A stretch of 64,000 nt of DNA from Stichopus chloronotus (lineage: Eukaryota > Echinodermata > Holothuroidea > Aspidochirotida > Stichopodidae). This document shows positions 1 to 10,913 of this stretch, piece after piece (position 1 is the first letter of the stretch; each line of letters opens with the position of its first letter). Location of the stretch: assembly GCA_021234535.1 (NCBI GenBank), contig CM037829.1, forward strand, positions 31,282,962-31,346,961, given 5' to 3'. Under the pieces are notes generated by a model, which was not told where the DNA came from, did no database searches, and worked only from the letters and a program-made list of their open reading frames with translations. The position numbers were made by a program, and so were the translations under genes.

Positions 1-884
1 TCCAAATTGAGAGTGAAGCCAAAAAATTCCTAGAATTTATCAATACCTAGCATCCAAACATTACCCTCACCATCAAAAAAAGAAAAAGACTGTACTCTAC
101 CATTCTTGGATGTATTGGCTAAAAATAACGGTCAATGCAATACATCTGTTTATCATAAGCCATCATACAGGGATTACTTACTAATTTTTTTAGCTACATC
201 CCATTTTCGTACAAAATTGGTCTTGCCAAGACTTCAATTGACAGATTGTACAAAGTGAACAACACCTGGAAAGGTTTTGATATAGACTTAAACTTATGTA
301 CACCCTTGAAAGAAATCAATTTCCCTCCCATTTAGTCGACAAAAATTTAAATCTTACTTAGAGAAGGAGATGTCGACGCAAAACATTGACAAACCTGTTT
401 CTCACAACCTTAGGTTTTACAAGTTTCCTTACATTGGTAAAATCTCTGGTGACACACAACACAACATTCAACAATTAATCAGATCATATGGTAAAAATGT
501 TGACGTTAGGTTAGTTTTTACTTCATTCAAATTATGTAACATGTTTTTTGTTAAAGACATAGTTCCTTTCAGCCTCACTGTAAGTCATGTGTGGTATACA
601 AATTCAATTGCTCAAGCTGAAATGCTTGCTACATAGGGGAAACCCATAGACACTTGGCTACACACATTTCTGAACATCTTAAATCTGACAAGAATACACA
701 TATTTACAGACACATCAGCAAATCTCCATACTGCACTCACAAATGCGATCAAAACTCCTTCAAAATTATCGACTCAGCTCCCACTAAGCTCCAACTTTGG
801 ATAAAAGAAAGTCTACACATCAGCTGGGAGAAACCTAATCTAAACAAACAGCTCGATAGTCCATTGTTCACTTTGTTCCATTAA
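1..884 (+). mobile_element. Decayed Penelope-like retroelement: RT C-terminus plus GIY-YIG domain, 5' end outside window
   Basis: Conceptual translation across several frames gives the end of a Penelope-like reverse transcriptase followed by its endonuclease. Near bases 20-340 one reads FLEFINT, then LPFLDVLAKNNG, then FFSYIPFSYKIGLAKTSIDR and WKGFDIDL, which match the thumb region of this family. From 370 comes the linker (PYIGKISGDTQ, VFTSFKL). From about 575 comes the GIY-YIG part (VVYKFNCSS, CYIGETHRHL, ISEHLKSDKN) and the typical tail (SFKIIDSAPTKLQL, IKESLHISWEKPNLNKQL), ending at a TAA at 882-884. In-frame stops occur at about 50 and 335 and within the GIY-YIG part, and at least three frame changes occur, so this copy is dead. 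The catalytic palm would lie left of the window. The family call is firm; the clade within it is not resolved. Confidence 0.88.
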
Positions 885-954
885 TCTACTTTTGTGTTTT
901 TTTTTCTGTAATTTGTCACAAATTCCATGCATTAGAGTTCATTTCAGTTTGTAC

Positions 955-989
955 CTGACGACGAAAGCAGTGCCTTTCAAAACATGTCG
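955..989 (+). ncRNA. Hammerhead-ribozyme-like core downstream of Penelope-like element 1
   Basis: CTGACGA at 955-961 is followed by a possible 5-bp stem II (GAAAG 963-967 with CTTTC 974-978, 6-nt loop). Then AAAACATGTCG follows at 979-989, where the hammerhead consensus would read GAAAC. Penelope-like elements are known to carry hammerhead motifs. The G-to-A change in the second core strand predicts an inactive copy. The motif lies about 70 nt after the element's stop codon, the same place as in the second element at 55.9 kb. Confidence 0.5.
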
Positions 990-1084
990 TATTTTCTGCA
1001 TTAATTTGTTCACTTTTGAGATGCATTCTTTAAAATCTGTGGTGTTTTCTATCTTTATACTTTCAAGATTTGTGCTACTGTAGG

Positions 1085-1807
1085 CAGACCATTTAATATT
1101 TGCATTATATTGTTACTATTAAGGTAGTACATTCGATTGTGGCTAATAGCCCAAAACAAATTTCATGGAACTATAACATTATATGCACCCACAAGATTTC
1201 AGCCAATCAGGGATCATTATTACAGTTATCGTTTAGCGCTAGGACTTTGTGTGAATAACGGATATTACTTGCCCGTAATTTGCTCGTTGTTCCTGCAAAG
1301 TTGCAAGTGCTACCATTATTTTCCATCTTAGTTCTGACCAGATTGGAATGTATGCTGAGCATGGGGATTTATCGTCTGTGCAAAGATCTCAGCATTATTG
1401 CCCAGCCACCCAAAAAGGATACTGATCCCCTGTGCAATGCATTTTGCAAGCTTACCAATCTGGGCCCCTGTGAAGAGCGTACAGCAAGTTATCTTTCAAA
1501 ACCCCATAGCTGCACTGTAATGTCAATAGTGATGGGATGTGGTGTCTTCATTGCCAAAGCATTGTCCTTCCAACACTGTAACATGTTGCTCATCTTTATT
1601 TATAGTACACTGCCCTGTAAATACCAAACTTCGACCTGTCAACCCTCCCAGTTTTACCAGGAGACTCCAAGTTTTTGTCCAGATCTCCTGCCCTCCCGCT
1701 TTCCTTTCTAATCTCTCATTTTCTTAGTACATTTGCGACATTTCTGGAAATGGCTAAAGCAGTTAGCACAAGACTTATTTAAGTAATTGGTCTTAAAGAC
1801 AAAAACT
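1085..1807. other. Intergenic stretch, no supported gene
   Basis: A 143-codon open frame on the plus strand (1280-1711) has no recognisable domain and a Cys/Ser/Pro-rich, low-information composition. The part around 1635-1715 (CTGTCAACCCTCCCAG and following) reads like old dispersed repeat DNA. I see no splice sites tying it to a gene. Confidence 0.4.
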
Positions 1808-2041
1808 CATCACCCCAGACAGTTTCAATTCTCCCAACCACCTACCTCTAGTCCCTCCCTCAGCCTGTTTTAATTCCTCCACATGTGTAATCAAGACAAT
1901 GGATCCCTGTGTACGCTGTGTACGCTGTGTAATACGAGCAGCTCTGCATCTTTCAAATTTGCTGTCAATCTAAGAGTAAAGTAACTTAGAACCAGTTGAG
2001 ATTTTGCTTTCCGCGAGGTAAAACTTTAGCTTAGGGTGATG
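1808..2041. repeat. Short terminal-inverted-repeat element, uninterrupted copy
   Basis: The sequence begins CATCACCCCAGAC and ends TTAGGGTGATG, so the ends are about 10-bp inverted repeats. A second copy at 61271-61863 shares the start (TCACCCCAGACA, TTCAATTCTCCCAACCA), the middle (ATTCCTCCACAT, ATCCCTGTGTAC) and the end (GGGGTGATG). The second copy holds a LINE insertion at the CACAT found here at 1880-1884. No transposase is encoded. No clear target-site duplication is visible, so the superfamily is open. Confidence 0.65.
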
Positions 2042-2580
2042 CAATACAGCCTTTAAATAAACGTATAAGGCATTGAAAATCAGATTGCTGTTTACAAAAT
2101 TTTCAACTGTCATATGGTAGAGTAGTACTAATTGCACCAAAAGCAGGTTGCTTTCTTAGGAGTCAATGATGGGCTGTACATACAAAACGGCTGACACATG
2201 TAGCAGCAATGTACGTGGCAATAGGCATTGTAGTGGCACTATTGCGTTTCGTATCTTGTCATAGTCGGCAGAAGTTCTGTCCACATGACCATATGTAAAT
2301 ACTTTGTATCCGTAGAATTTGAGTGGACATTGTTAGTTAAATTTTTGCCTGTACATAGTTTTTGCCAGTAGTTCTTGTAGCATGTTGTTTGCGTACGCCA
2401 GAACGGCACACATCCTTAAGAGAAGAGGACAACAACTCCATAGGTGCATGCTGTACTGGTTTTTGGGCGGCAGTTTTAATACAGCCACTCAGGCCGGACT
2501 GCAGTTTAGAAAGTTCTGCATATATTTTGTGTGCGCGTGCACGCGCTAGCGACAGGCGAAGTTAAGTTTCACTTGTATTC
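2042..2580. other. Intergenic stretch, nothing recognised
   Basis: No coding signal, RNA gene or clear repeat was recognised. Open frames are short and without domains. Confidence 0.4.
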
Positions 2581-2989
2581 AGCCCCGTCCACACTATGCG
2601 ACTCGATGCGACGCAACTACTTTCGACGAGATTATTCAGACGCATCACATAGTTTGGAAGCTTTTGCAACTAGTTGCAAGCAGTCGCGCATCACAGTCTC
2701 ATGCGACCGAACATGTTCGGTTGCATGAGACCAGATTACATGCAACTGACCGTAATGGTGGACTTCTGGACGGTAGAACGTTAAGACGAGTTAATCGAGA
2801 TGTGGAGAAGTAATCCGTGCCTCTTCAATGTAACAAGTACACGTCAAATTTCGCAGGAATCCCTTCTTCGATCTGCGACATGTTGCATAGTGTGGACACC
2901 TTGCTCTTAAAACTAGTAAGTCTTCAGTCAATCACTGCGACAAGACAGTCTCATCGCAGTGAATCGCGTCACATAGTGTGGAAGGGGCT
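2581..2989. mobile_element. Non-autonomous MITE with about 25-bp inverted ends and a central palindrome
   Basis: The left end AGCCCCGTCCACACTATGCG is mirrored at the right end, whose reverse complement begins AGCCCCTTCCACACTATGTG. The 409-bp interior carries no reading frame and is rich in GCGAC/GTCGC. It holds a 36-bp near-perfect palindrome at 2696-2731. TATT occurs just outside both ends (2576-2579 and 2991-2994, one base off each boundary), a possible target-site duplication. Ends of this style occur in Harbinger- and hAT-type families; I cannot choose between them from sequence alone. Confidence 0.75.
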
Positions 2990-4311
2990 TTATTAGCATA
3001 GTGGTGTAGAAGCAATTTTAGGTATATAAATTATTATTAACTAAACGGAAGGAGTTAGGGAGAGCGGACCAAGCACACCTCAGCACCAGAAGAAACAGTA
3101 GCGACTTCTGTGGGCGAGTCTCGAGTTTCTTTTCTAACTATAATTTGTGAAGCCCACAGCAAACAAGGGCAACTAGCGCTGTGCAAATGTGTGATGATTC
3201 TCTTGGTGGCACTGCTTTTTGTTGAAAATTACCATTTTCCCTATATTTTTTTACTAATCTCCTGACTTTTTGGTGAAACAGGTTGGCAGGGCTGAAACAT
3301 TCTAAAGCAGTAAAGCAGCCAAGGCCTAGTTCTGAAATCGAAACGACGAAAGCAGTTCATGTCAAAAATCAAATGATGCCAGTAGCACAAGCGGAGACAC
3401 AGCATGGATTCATGGATTGCTTGATGTTCAGTTTATGTTGTGAACGTACGTGGTGGCTAGTGGATTGACCCGTGCGCCGATTAAATAATCCAGTAGCACA
3501 CCCTAATTCACCGGGAGGCATCATTATCAGTTAGTGTAGGCCTAGCTTAAAGCTGAAACACGTTCGAAGCTATGAGCAGGATGTCGTTCGAATTGAGATG
3601 GTGACAAAATCATAACATCGTGGAACTAGTTTCCACGTAAATATTGCCTACATTAAATCATCACGGGTAGTTTATTCTCATTCTAGACGATTCAACGACT
3701 TGACAAGGGTAAATTCACATATAAACTATTAAAATTGATAAGAATATTTACTTTCTGATTTTCACGTTTCCTCTAAAGTAGTTTCAACTTCACAATATCC
3801 AATAATATTTTGCTGTGTCTGTTACGAACTTGAACCGCCATAACAACGAAGGGTGAATAGCGGTAAACTGACAGTCTGACAGTCTAACTACTATAGTCCG
3901 CAGCCCGTATATTGTGTGTCTGTCTCCGACAGTTTTGTTCTGTTCACACTGCAAACAGCTAGGATCTGTAGAAACTTTACCCCCCCCCCCTCCCCGCCTC
4001 CACTCATTCGCCTACACTCACAGACAAATTTACATTTAACAGTTGCTCGGATATGCAGAATTTTGTTACTATTATGAATATCGACCATGAGCGTTGATTT
4101 GTCTGTAATTGAAAGTGGGTAAGGGGTGGGGGAGGAGAAGGGAGGAAGGTGGGGAGGGAGGAAGGTGGGGAAACATCTAGCCTTAAACTCCAGAAATTGC
4201 CGTAAGGCGTTGGGGAACGAAAAAATCGGCTTTTCTTTTTTTGAGGGTGGAGTGGGCTACCATTGGTCGGCACAGAGCGTACAAGGAAATTTTTGGCTTT
4301 GTGAACCCCAC
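2990..4311. other. Intergenic stretch with purine-rich and poly-C tracts
   Basis: No supported gene. A poly-C run lies at about 3981-3990, and a G/A-rich stretch (GGGAGGAAGGTGGGG repeated) lies at about 4123-4168. The segment 4185-4310 vaguely resembles the poly-C-associated dispersed repeat found near 44 and 49 kb, but I could not align it convincingly. Confidence 0.4.
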
Positions 4312-5695
4312 CGCAGATAGTTTAGTTTAGTAGAAAAAAAAAGGATCAGGAGGGACAATTAAGTCCCCATCGAGGACCCTGGGAAAAACACATAAACAGA
4401 AAAAAAGGTATACAGATCAAACCCGTCAAAAAGCTTAAAGTACTAGTCCAGTGCATTCTTAAACTCATTAACACTTCTTGCCATCACTACATCCTCAGGC
4501 AACCCATTTCACTCATTCACTACCCGTTGAGAAAAGAAGCAACGACAAATATTGATCCAATTTTGAACCTTCTGGAGTTTAAAACAATGACCTCTTGTAA
4601 TTTTACTATTTGCAAACTTGGAAAAATCAGAAAATGATAAATTATCAAAACCATGAACAATCTTATAGACTTGTATTAAATCTCCACGTTATCTTCTCAG
4701 CCCAAGTGAAAAGAGATTTAAGAGACGTAACCTACTGTTTTAGGGAATACCCTTGAAGGAACTAATCAATCTAGTAGCCCTGTCGGCTGGACTTTCTCAA
4801 GTAAATCCTTATCTTGAGATGAATATGGGTTCCAAGCTTGAACAGCATACTCTAAATGAGGCCTAACCAACTGCTTTAGAGTCTAACAACAATGTCTTGC
4901 TTAAGGAAACTAAAATTTCTCTTAATCATACCTAAAATCCTATTTGCTTTTGTAGCTGCCTCAAAACACTGCTTAGCTGGCTGTAAAGAAGAATCTATGT
5001 GAACACCTAAGTCCCTTTCCACAGAAACCTCTTGCAGTGACTGTCCATTCAAAGTGTATGAATACCTAGGATTATTATTGCCAATATGCATTACCTTGCA
5101 TTTATCAATATTGAACAGCATTTGCCACTCCTTAGACCAAACGAAAACCCTGTCTAAATCCTTCTGAAAACTTTTTGAACCTCTTTCAGAGGAGACCTCA
5201 GAATACGCTTTTTGTCATCAGCAAATTTCTTGGCTCTACACACAATATCAGCATCAATGTCATTACTGAAAGCAATGAACAAGAGAGGACCCAACACACA
5301 TCCTTGTGGGACCCCACTAGTAACCTCCTGCTGAGAAGCATAACCGTTTAAACCACCCTTTGTTTCCTTTTACATAACCAATTCTGAATTCAGGTCAGTA
5401 AATTACCCCTGATATCCAAACTCTTAAATTTAAGCAAAAGACGCAGGTGGAGAACCTTATCAAAAGCTTTCTGAAAATCCAGAAAAACAACAACAACATG
5501 ATTCTGACTATCCAATGGACTAGTAATATCTTCCATGAACTCCAAAATATTGGTGAGGCAAGACCTTTTCTGACAAAAGCCATGTTGAGACATTCTGATT
5601 CATGAATAACTACTGAAGAAAATAACAATAGACTTTTTAACAACAGATTCCACGACCTTACAAACAACACTAGGGAGACTTACATGATGACAGAT
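4312..5695 (-). mobile_element. Decayed, 5'-truncated CR1-like LINE: RT domain and 3' end
   Basis: Read on the minus strand, fragments in different frames follow the order of a CR1/jockey-type reverse transcriptase. They are SLPSVVCKVVES (about 5640-5690), SQHGFCQKRSCLTNILEFME and FLDFQKAFDKV (5390-5593), then SGVPQGCVLGPLLF near 5300, the catalytic-type FADD near 5220, and FNIDKCKVMHIGNN with RDLGVHIDSSLQ (4876-5121). The last part is followed by the post-RT region and an untranslated 3' segment ending near 4312-4340. Frameshifts and stops separate the pieces, so this is a pseudogene. The 5' part of ORF2, the endonuclease and any ORF1 are missing, as expected of 5' truncation. Confidence 0.88.
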
Positions 5696-6614
5696 GGCCG
5701 TAAACGGCCCTTCCCGGGTGTTCTACACAGTGTTTGTACCCAGGCTTCAGTAGTGATCTTATGTCTGAGTTTCACAGTAATGAGGGAACATTTGCATATA
5801 TGTAAACAGTGGCATGAAAACAGTAACACATATCAGGTGGATTGAGATGATACAATAATCGCAACTAAATTATGTATCCTCTTTCATTTATTTCTGAAGC
5901 AATTGGAAAATATTGTCGACTGAACATACCTCCTCCATGCACCCACACCACCCCGTTCTGCCGGGGCAGGCAGATTTCTAGGAACTGGTTGAATTGTGGG
6001 AAACAATAATGACTTCATCAGTGTCGTACGCTTTCTTTGCTTGGACGCCATCAAAACGGAGCCTCGTCATTGGTTGACGCGTATTGATAAAATTCCCTTC
6101 AGATTGCAGGAAATGGCTGTTCCCAGTCTCTCTGCACGGTCTTATTTATTTTAGCTAAATTTCTATATTTTTAAATGAACACAAGTAGGAAATTGATTTC
6201 CACTAAGAATAATGTACTTTATCTTTTTTTTTTAATTTCATGTTGCAAAAAGTGGACTGGACAAATGTGTTAGTGTCCCCTCCTCTTCAAAAAGTGTGGG
6301 GGGAGGGATGTCTCCCCCAAATCGACACAATTGTTATAGACTGGTCAGTTTGGTCTGTGTTACAATGCTGTATATTGTGGTTCAATTTCTCGACTTGAGA
6401 GAAAGTAGCGATTGTATAAAACTAAGTTACTTAACTGAGGATCGCGGGTATTCGCCCGAGCAAATTCGCGAGAATAAAACGGCTCTTGCGAGATTTTAGC
6501 CAATCAGCAATTGCTGTAATGCTTACATTTAGGGTTAAGGGTTCCGTTCGTTGGAATAATGAAGGTTACTATAGAAAGAAAAAAACGGACAAAAGGTCTT
6601 CTTTATTGTGTTTT
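5696..6614. other. Intergenic stretch, nothing recognised
   Basis: No supported gene or RNA. An ORF at 6296-6499 has no domain features. Confidence 0.4.
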
Positions 6615-7868
6615 TAATGTTACCGTGCTCAAAATTGCGTGTCATGCACCTAGAAAAGTGCTGGCTTTTATATTCAGAAGCTCCATAGTGAAATTCTGAT
6701 TGAAAATTTGTTGCGATTTATATCTATTACCGTTTTTGAGATCACGGCTTTTCAAAGTTTGATGAAACTGCAAGTATGATTAGTGTCGCACAGTGTCGGT
6801 TTTTTTTATTTGGGCATGTATATATGTTGTCCCTTAATCCAGCTGGGCATGTAAAATTCACAACCACTTGCCAGCTAGATTACATAATAACATCCTTATT
6901 ATACGGTGGCCATAAGGTGACATGCGAGATGTTTAATTATCTTGCCGGAATAACTCAACATCGCGACAGTTTGTGGCATTTTTGTCGAGTTGATGACTTA
7001 AACTAACTCGACATTACGACAAAATTAAGCAAACTGTCGTGATGCCGAGATAGGTGTAACTCGACAACGCAACAATCTGCAGAATTTTGTCGAGTTGACG
7101 ACTTACAGTAACTCGACATCACAACAAAATTAGGCAAACTGTTGTAATGAAAGAAGTATAACCCGACAACGTGAGAGCTTGAGGCATTTGGCACACACGA
7201 TCACGCATGGGATGTGCAGCGGTATGGTATTTTGCATGTTTGTGATACGATTGTACTTTTGTGTCAAGACTACACCTATCTCGACATCACGACAGTTTGC
7301 TTCATTTTGTTGTGATGTCGAGTTACACCTATCTCGACATCACGACAGTTTGCTTCATTTTGTCGTGATGTTGAGTTACACCTATCTCGACATCACGACA
7401 GTTTGCTTAATTTCTTCATGATGTCGTGTTAGTTTAAGTCATCAACTCGACAAAAGTGCCGCAAATTGTCGCGATGTTGAGTTATCCTGGCAAGATAATT
7501 AAACATCTCGCATGTCACCTTATGGCCACCGTATTATTAAGTTTATAAAGAAGAAAATACATACTTCGAAAGTAAATTCCACGGGCAGGTAAAATTCTCA
7601 ATTGTCCTTGAAATAAAGGAGAAAACAAAGGATAGTCTAAGATATATCAATCGAGTCCCTCTTTTGACGTCACAGACTTGCGTACTTAGCCAACGTTCAT
7701 TCATAATTCATTCAACATTCATAATTCAGGTGTATGACAGGTGTATGTGCTTTTGAAAGTGTAAACATTTGATGGATTCTGATGGACTTTGTGGCTATTT
7801 TCAGAATGTTTAATGATTAATACAGCCAGTACCCCAAAATGTCATTTTCATGTCACACCACTTTTAAG
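6615..7868 (-). mobile_element. MITE copy 2, interrupted by a foldback element
   Basis: Two separated blocks match the reverse complement of the MITE at 13960-14531. Block 6640-6815 shares ATATCTATTACCGTTTTTGA, TTTTCAAAGTTTGA and CACAGTGTC. Block 7546-7868 shares GAGAAAATACAT, CCTTGAAATAAAGG, GAGTCCCTCT and CAAAATGTCATTTTCATGTC. The right end, CATGTCAC-CCAC-TTTTAA at about 7850-7868, is a degraded form of the sister copy's inverted end. The left end near 6615 is worn and uncertain. The gap between the blocks is filled by the 634-bp element at 6901-7534. Without that insert the length is about 620 bp, close to the sister's 572 bp. Confidence 0.75.
6901..7534. mobile_element. Foldback element with about 150-bp inverted arms, inserted in a MITE
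   Basis: The left arm starts ATACGGTGGCCATAAGGTGA and the right arm ends with its complement. The arms match for about 150 bp with few differences (6901-7050 against 7390-7534). TATT flanks both ends (6897-6900, 7535-7538), a candidate target-site duplication. Inside are several 53-bp units, each itself a hairpin: CTCGACATCACGACA, a short spacer, then TGTTGTGATGTCGAG. Three tandem units lie at about 7270-7430, with degraded mirror units at 7010-7170. No protein is encoded. The superfamily is unknown. Confidence 0.82.
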
Positions 7869-9800
7869 CAGCTTCTCGTGTATGTTCTTTAACGTCAGCG
7901 TGAGGACGAAACGCATAACGATGACAAACACAACCATTTTTCTTTCTTCTTTTTATCAGCCTATGTTAACTCAGTTCAAGGAAACACTAACTGAACACAC
8001 TAAAGAACAATGGCGTCGCTGGCATGCCGGAATTGCAGGGTTTCCAGTTGATGACTCGAGGTCAGCAGCCGAAACCTTAAGAAACGATGTATAATAAACA
8101 ACGTATGAAGATTCCGCCAGCTTAGTACATCTTGAAAAAATAAGTGACCAATGTCTGGTTGTGATATCCGAATACATTTTCCCGGGTTCATTGAAAGTGA
8201 AATTCTATATTTCAAGCATCATTTAAACTTTGGTGTATTTCACCCATAAATCAAATTCTGGCTCTAAATCATAGATCCAACAAAGAAAACGTGTATTTGC
8301 ACCCACCAGCAGACTGATCCTCTGGTTGGAGATTTGAGCACTACAAGAGGACACGAAAATCCTCAATTTATTGCATTCTTAAACTTGTCAAACAATGTTT
8401 GCACCATCACTTCAACTGAGTGAACGTCACTATACATGCACCTTTTACCTATACATTTTGCTTGTAGTGCCTTTAGGCGCATTATTTAATCCACTAGAAA
8501 AATTTCGTGGAACGCTTACGTATTTGAACATATCAGATAATTTGGAATGTATATGCCTTTCAAAGCAAATTTGTTGCAGACGTTTTTTTTTATCTTTTCG
8601 AGCGATTGAGTCGTGTAGTATCACCACGTAAAATGAGTGACGTAATTGTTTGAATAATTCCTGTCACTTGCAGCATTTCGTAGGTGTCATGAAAGGTCCT
8701 TTGTCATTCCATTATTAGTCTATGCTCTCTCACTCAATGGTGCTTCGCGTTCCTTGTGAAAGAGACTTCCGGTGAAAGAGACTTACTGTTTTCTTACCTC
8801 CACAAACAGCCTCTATAAGGGAATATTGTAACAGAGGTGGGAAGGGGGAACCAAATTTCCATAATGGATTCATTGTGCATTGTTCTTGGGAATATGCAGT
8901 CACCCCAATTTATTTTAGAATTGTCCCCTATCCTTTTTCATGGATGGCTATTTTGCATCAAGTGGCAATATTCATGTTACTCGATTGCTAAATTTATCAA
9001 AGTTCTTTGTTTACTTTGAATGTACAATAGTTTGAAATACCCTTAAAGAAACTTGTAAGGTACAGAAGAGGAGATTTGTAAGACTTTGTTGTTGATGCTT
9101 CAGAATGTCAGAATAAACTTGGGATGACTTCTTGTTACATAGCAGAGATCTCACTGTTGCTCTTCTCTTCACGGTTTTGGTGCAGTAACTCACACACCGT
9201 ATTAAGTGCACTATAACTTATGTATATCCTATGTCCTTCAAACTTGGAAGATAATCTCCTAAATAAGCTCCTAAATAAGTCCAAATCCGCCTCTGATTGT
9301 AATGTACTGTTTTTATGTTCTTTTTTTTTTATCTTTAAGGCGCAGTTGCACAGATCAAAGTTTCAAAAGCAATAGGTCATCTATCGTCCATATCAGATTC
9401 ACTGGGTAGTCAATGACAATTAATTTTGAGCTATAATTGTGACCAGTACATCATACCTGATTTATCTTCAACTTGTACCATGCTACTATTTACACAGATA
9501 TTCCAAACGTCATCACATACATTAATCAAGAAGTCATATTTGATCACGTGACGGGATCAACGAGGCAAAAATATGTTCCTCAGTCCGGGAGGCAAAACTG
9601 TGGCAACAATATCTATTCAAGATTGGATTTCTTTTGTATCTCGGGACAAAGAAGACAAGAGAGGTAATAAACAGCTATGGTAATTGCAACCTCCACTATA
9701 CTGAACGGAAGCACCCCCCACATGGCTTGAGGTACGCTATGGCAACACTGATATATAAAGTATAAGCCAAAACCAACATTCTACCACAAACCAGTCTTCA
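7869..9800. other. Intergenic stretch, nothing recognised
   Basis: No gene supported. Short frames on both strands have no domain features. A small direct repeat (TGAAAGAGACTT twice) lies at 8757-8786. Confidence 0.4.
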
Positions 9801-9851
9801 TTTAACTTTAGTCAAACCGTGGCCCTTAAACGGTACTTGACTGAAGTTAAA
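9801..9851. repeat. Imperfect stem-loop of about 20 bp per arm
   Basis: TTTAACTTTAGTCAAACCGT (9801-9820) pairs with ACGGTACTTGACTGAAGTTA and following bases (9830-9851), with one mismatch and a small bulge and a 9-nt loop. The role is unknown. The stem is shorter than a typical microRNA precursor. Confidence 0.6.
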
Positions 9852-10116
9852 TTTTCAAATCAGCTTATTCTTATTTTGCTACGCCGGAGAGGTAGATTTT
9901 CGTTGCGTCGTCGAAGAACGGCTTGATTTATCATCACATGTCACGGGTAAGTTCAACCAGTACTAAATAACATCTTGTTGAAATGTTGGACTTATAGGCT
10001 TATGTATGACTCCAGAGTATAAAGCATTGGGCAATCATTTCATATCGGTTAGGATATCCAATGACGGAATTTCATCATAAAACAAACGGTTACGAACAAT
10101 GCCAATTTTTTTTCAG

Positions 10117-10260
10117 GATTTGCAACTGTCACAACAGATTTGCACTTTTTGTTACAACGGAAATACGTTGCAAGTGTACAGCAAAAATATTGTATTGAAT
10201 TATTTGCCGTACACTTAAACAAATATAGTGACGAAACTGCAATCGCGAAAGTTGCAAATC
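10117..10260. repeat. Imperfect foldback hairpin of about 144 bp
   Basis: The outer ends GATTTGCAACT (10117-10127) and AGTTGCAAATC (10250-10260) are exact inverted copies. The inner segments AAGTGTAC-A-GCAAA (10172-10185) and TTTGC-C-GTACACTT (10203-10216) are also inverted. The parts between pair poorly. It looks like the remnant of a small MITE and has no coding content. Confidence 0.55.
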
Positions 10261-10903
10261 GTCAATCTGACACGCGCGAAGAAGTGTTAAGTGTAAGACG
10301 TCTTTTGTCTCAGTATATGAAAACACAATGCATAATGAAGAAATGTATACATGAGAGACTCATGATTCGCAATAAAATTTTGTCTCCTGAAAGATAACAA
10401 AATGACAAAATGAACTTTCCTGCTACGGCTTTTCACTCTACGACGGCTTGTAGGTACCACTCCTGCAAAAAATGCGCCCGACGAAATATATGCTAGTGCA
10501 GTGATTGTTTGGGATGCCCTGAAGTAGGTCGATGTATAAGATCCATAATATTTAAAAAGGCAACACTGCCTCTAAAAAGACAAATACAAAATTTGAATGT
10601 AATTTTCGCGAGAGAGGTAATTTACAGTTAGTAAGTTTTATGATAATGAATTTGCAAATGAGGTCTGTTCAGAAGCTTTGTTCAGATTTGTGAAAGTGAT
10701 GATTAGAACACTTAATGAGACTTTAAAGCCCTATAAAGTTGGGTAACGGTATATGTTGCTGTAACAAAAGGTACTTTTTCAATTGTTCACATAGTTTTTA
10801 AGTGTAAACGGATATTTACCAACATTTTGTTAAATATCTTCCGTGATACAACCGAAAAGCTCATTTTTTGAACAGCACTTATAACTCAATTTAATTAAGT
10901 TAA

Positions 10904-10909
10904 TTTATT
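10904..10909 (-). terminator. Candidate poly(A) signal AATAAA for the SLC35G-like gene
   Basis: TTTATT on the plus strand reads AATAAA on the minus strand, five bases after the stop codon. If used, the 3' UTR would be very short. A further downstream signal may serve instead. Confidence 0.35.
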
Positions 10910-10913
10910 TCTC

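Noticed and set aside
1280..1711. 143-codon plus-strand frame
   Set aside because: No domain, repetitive-looking DNA, and no supporting splice context.
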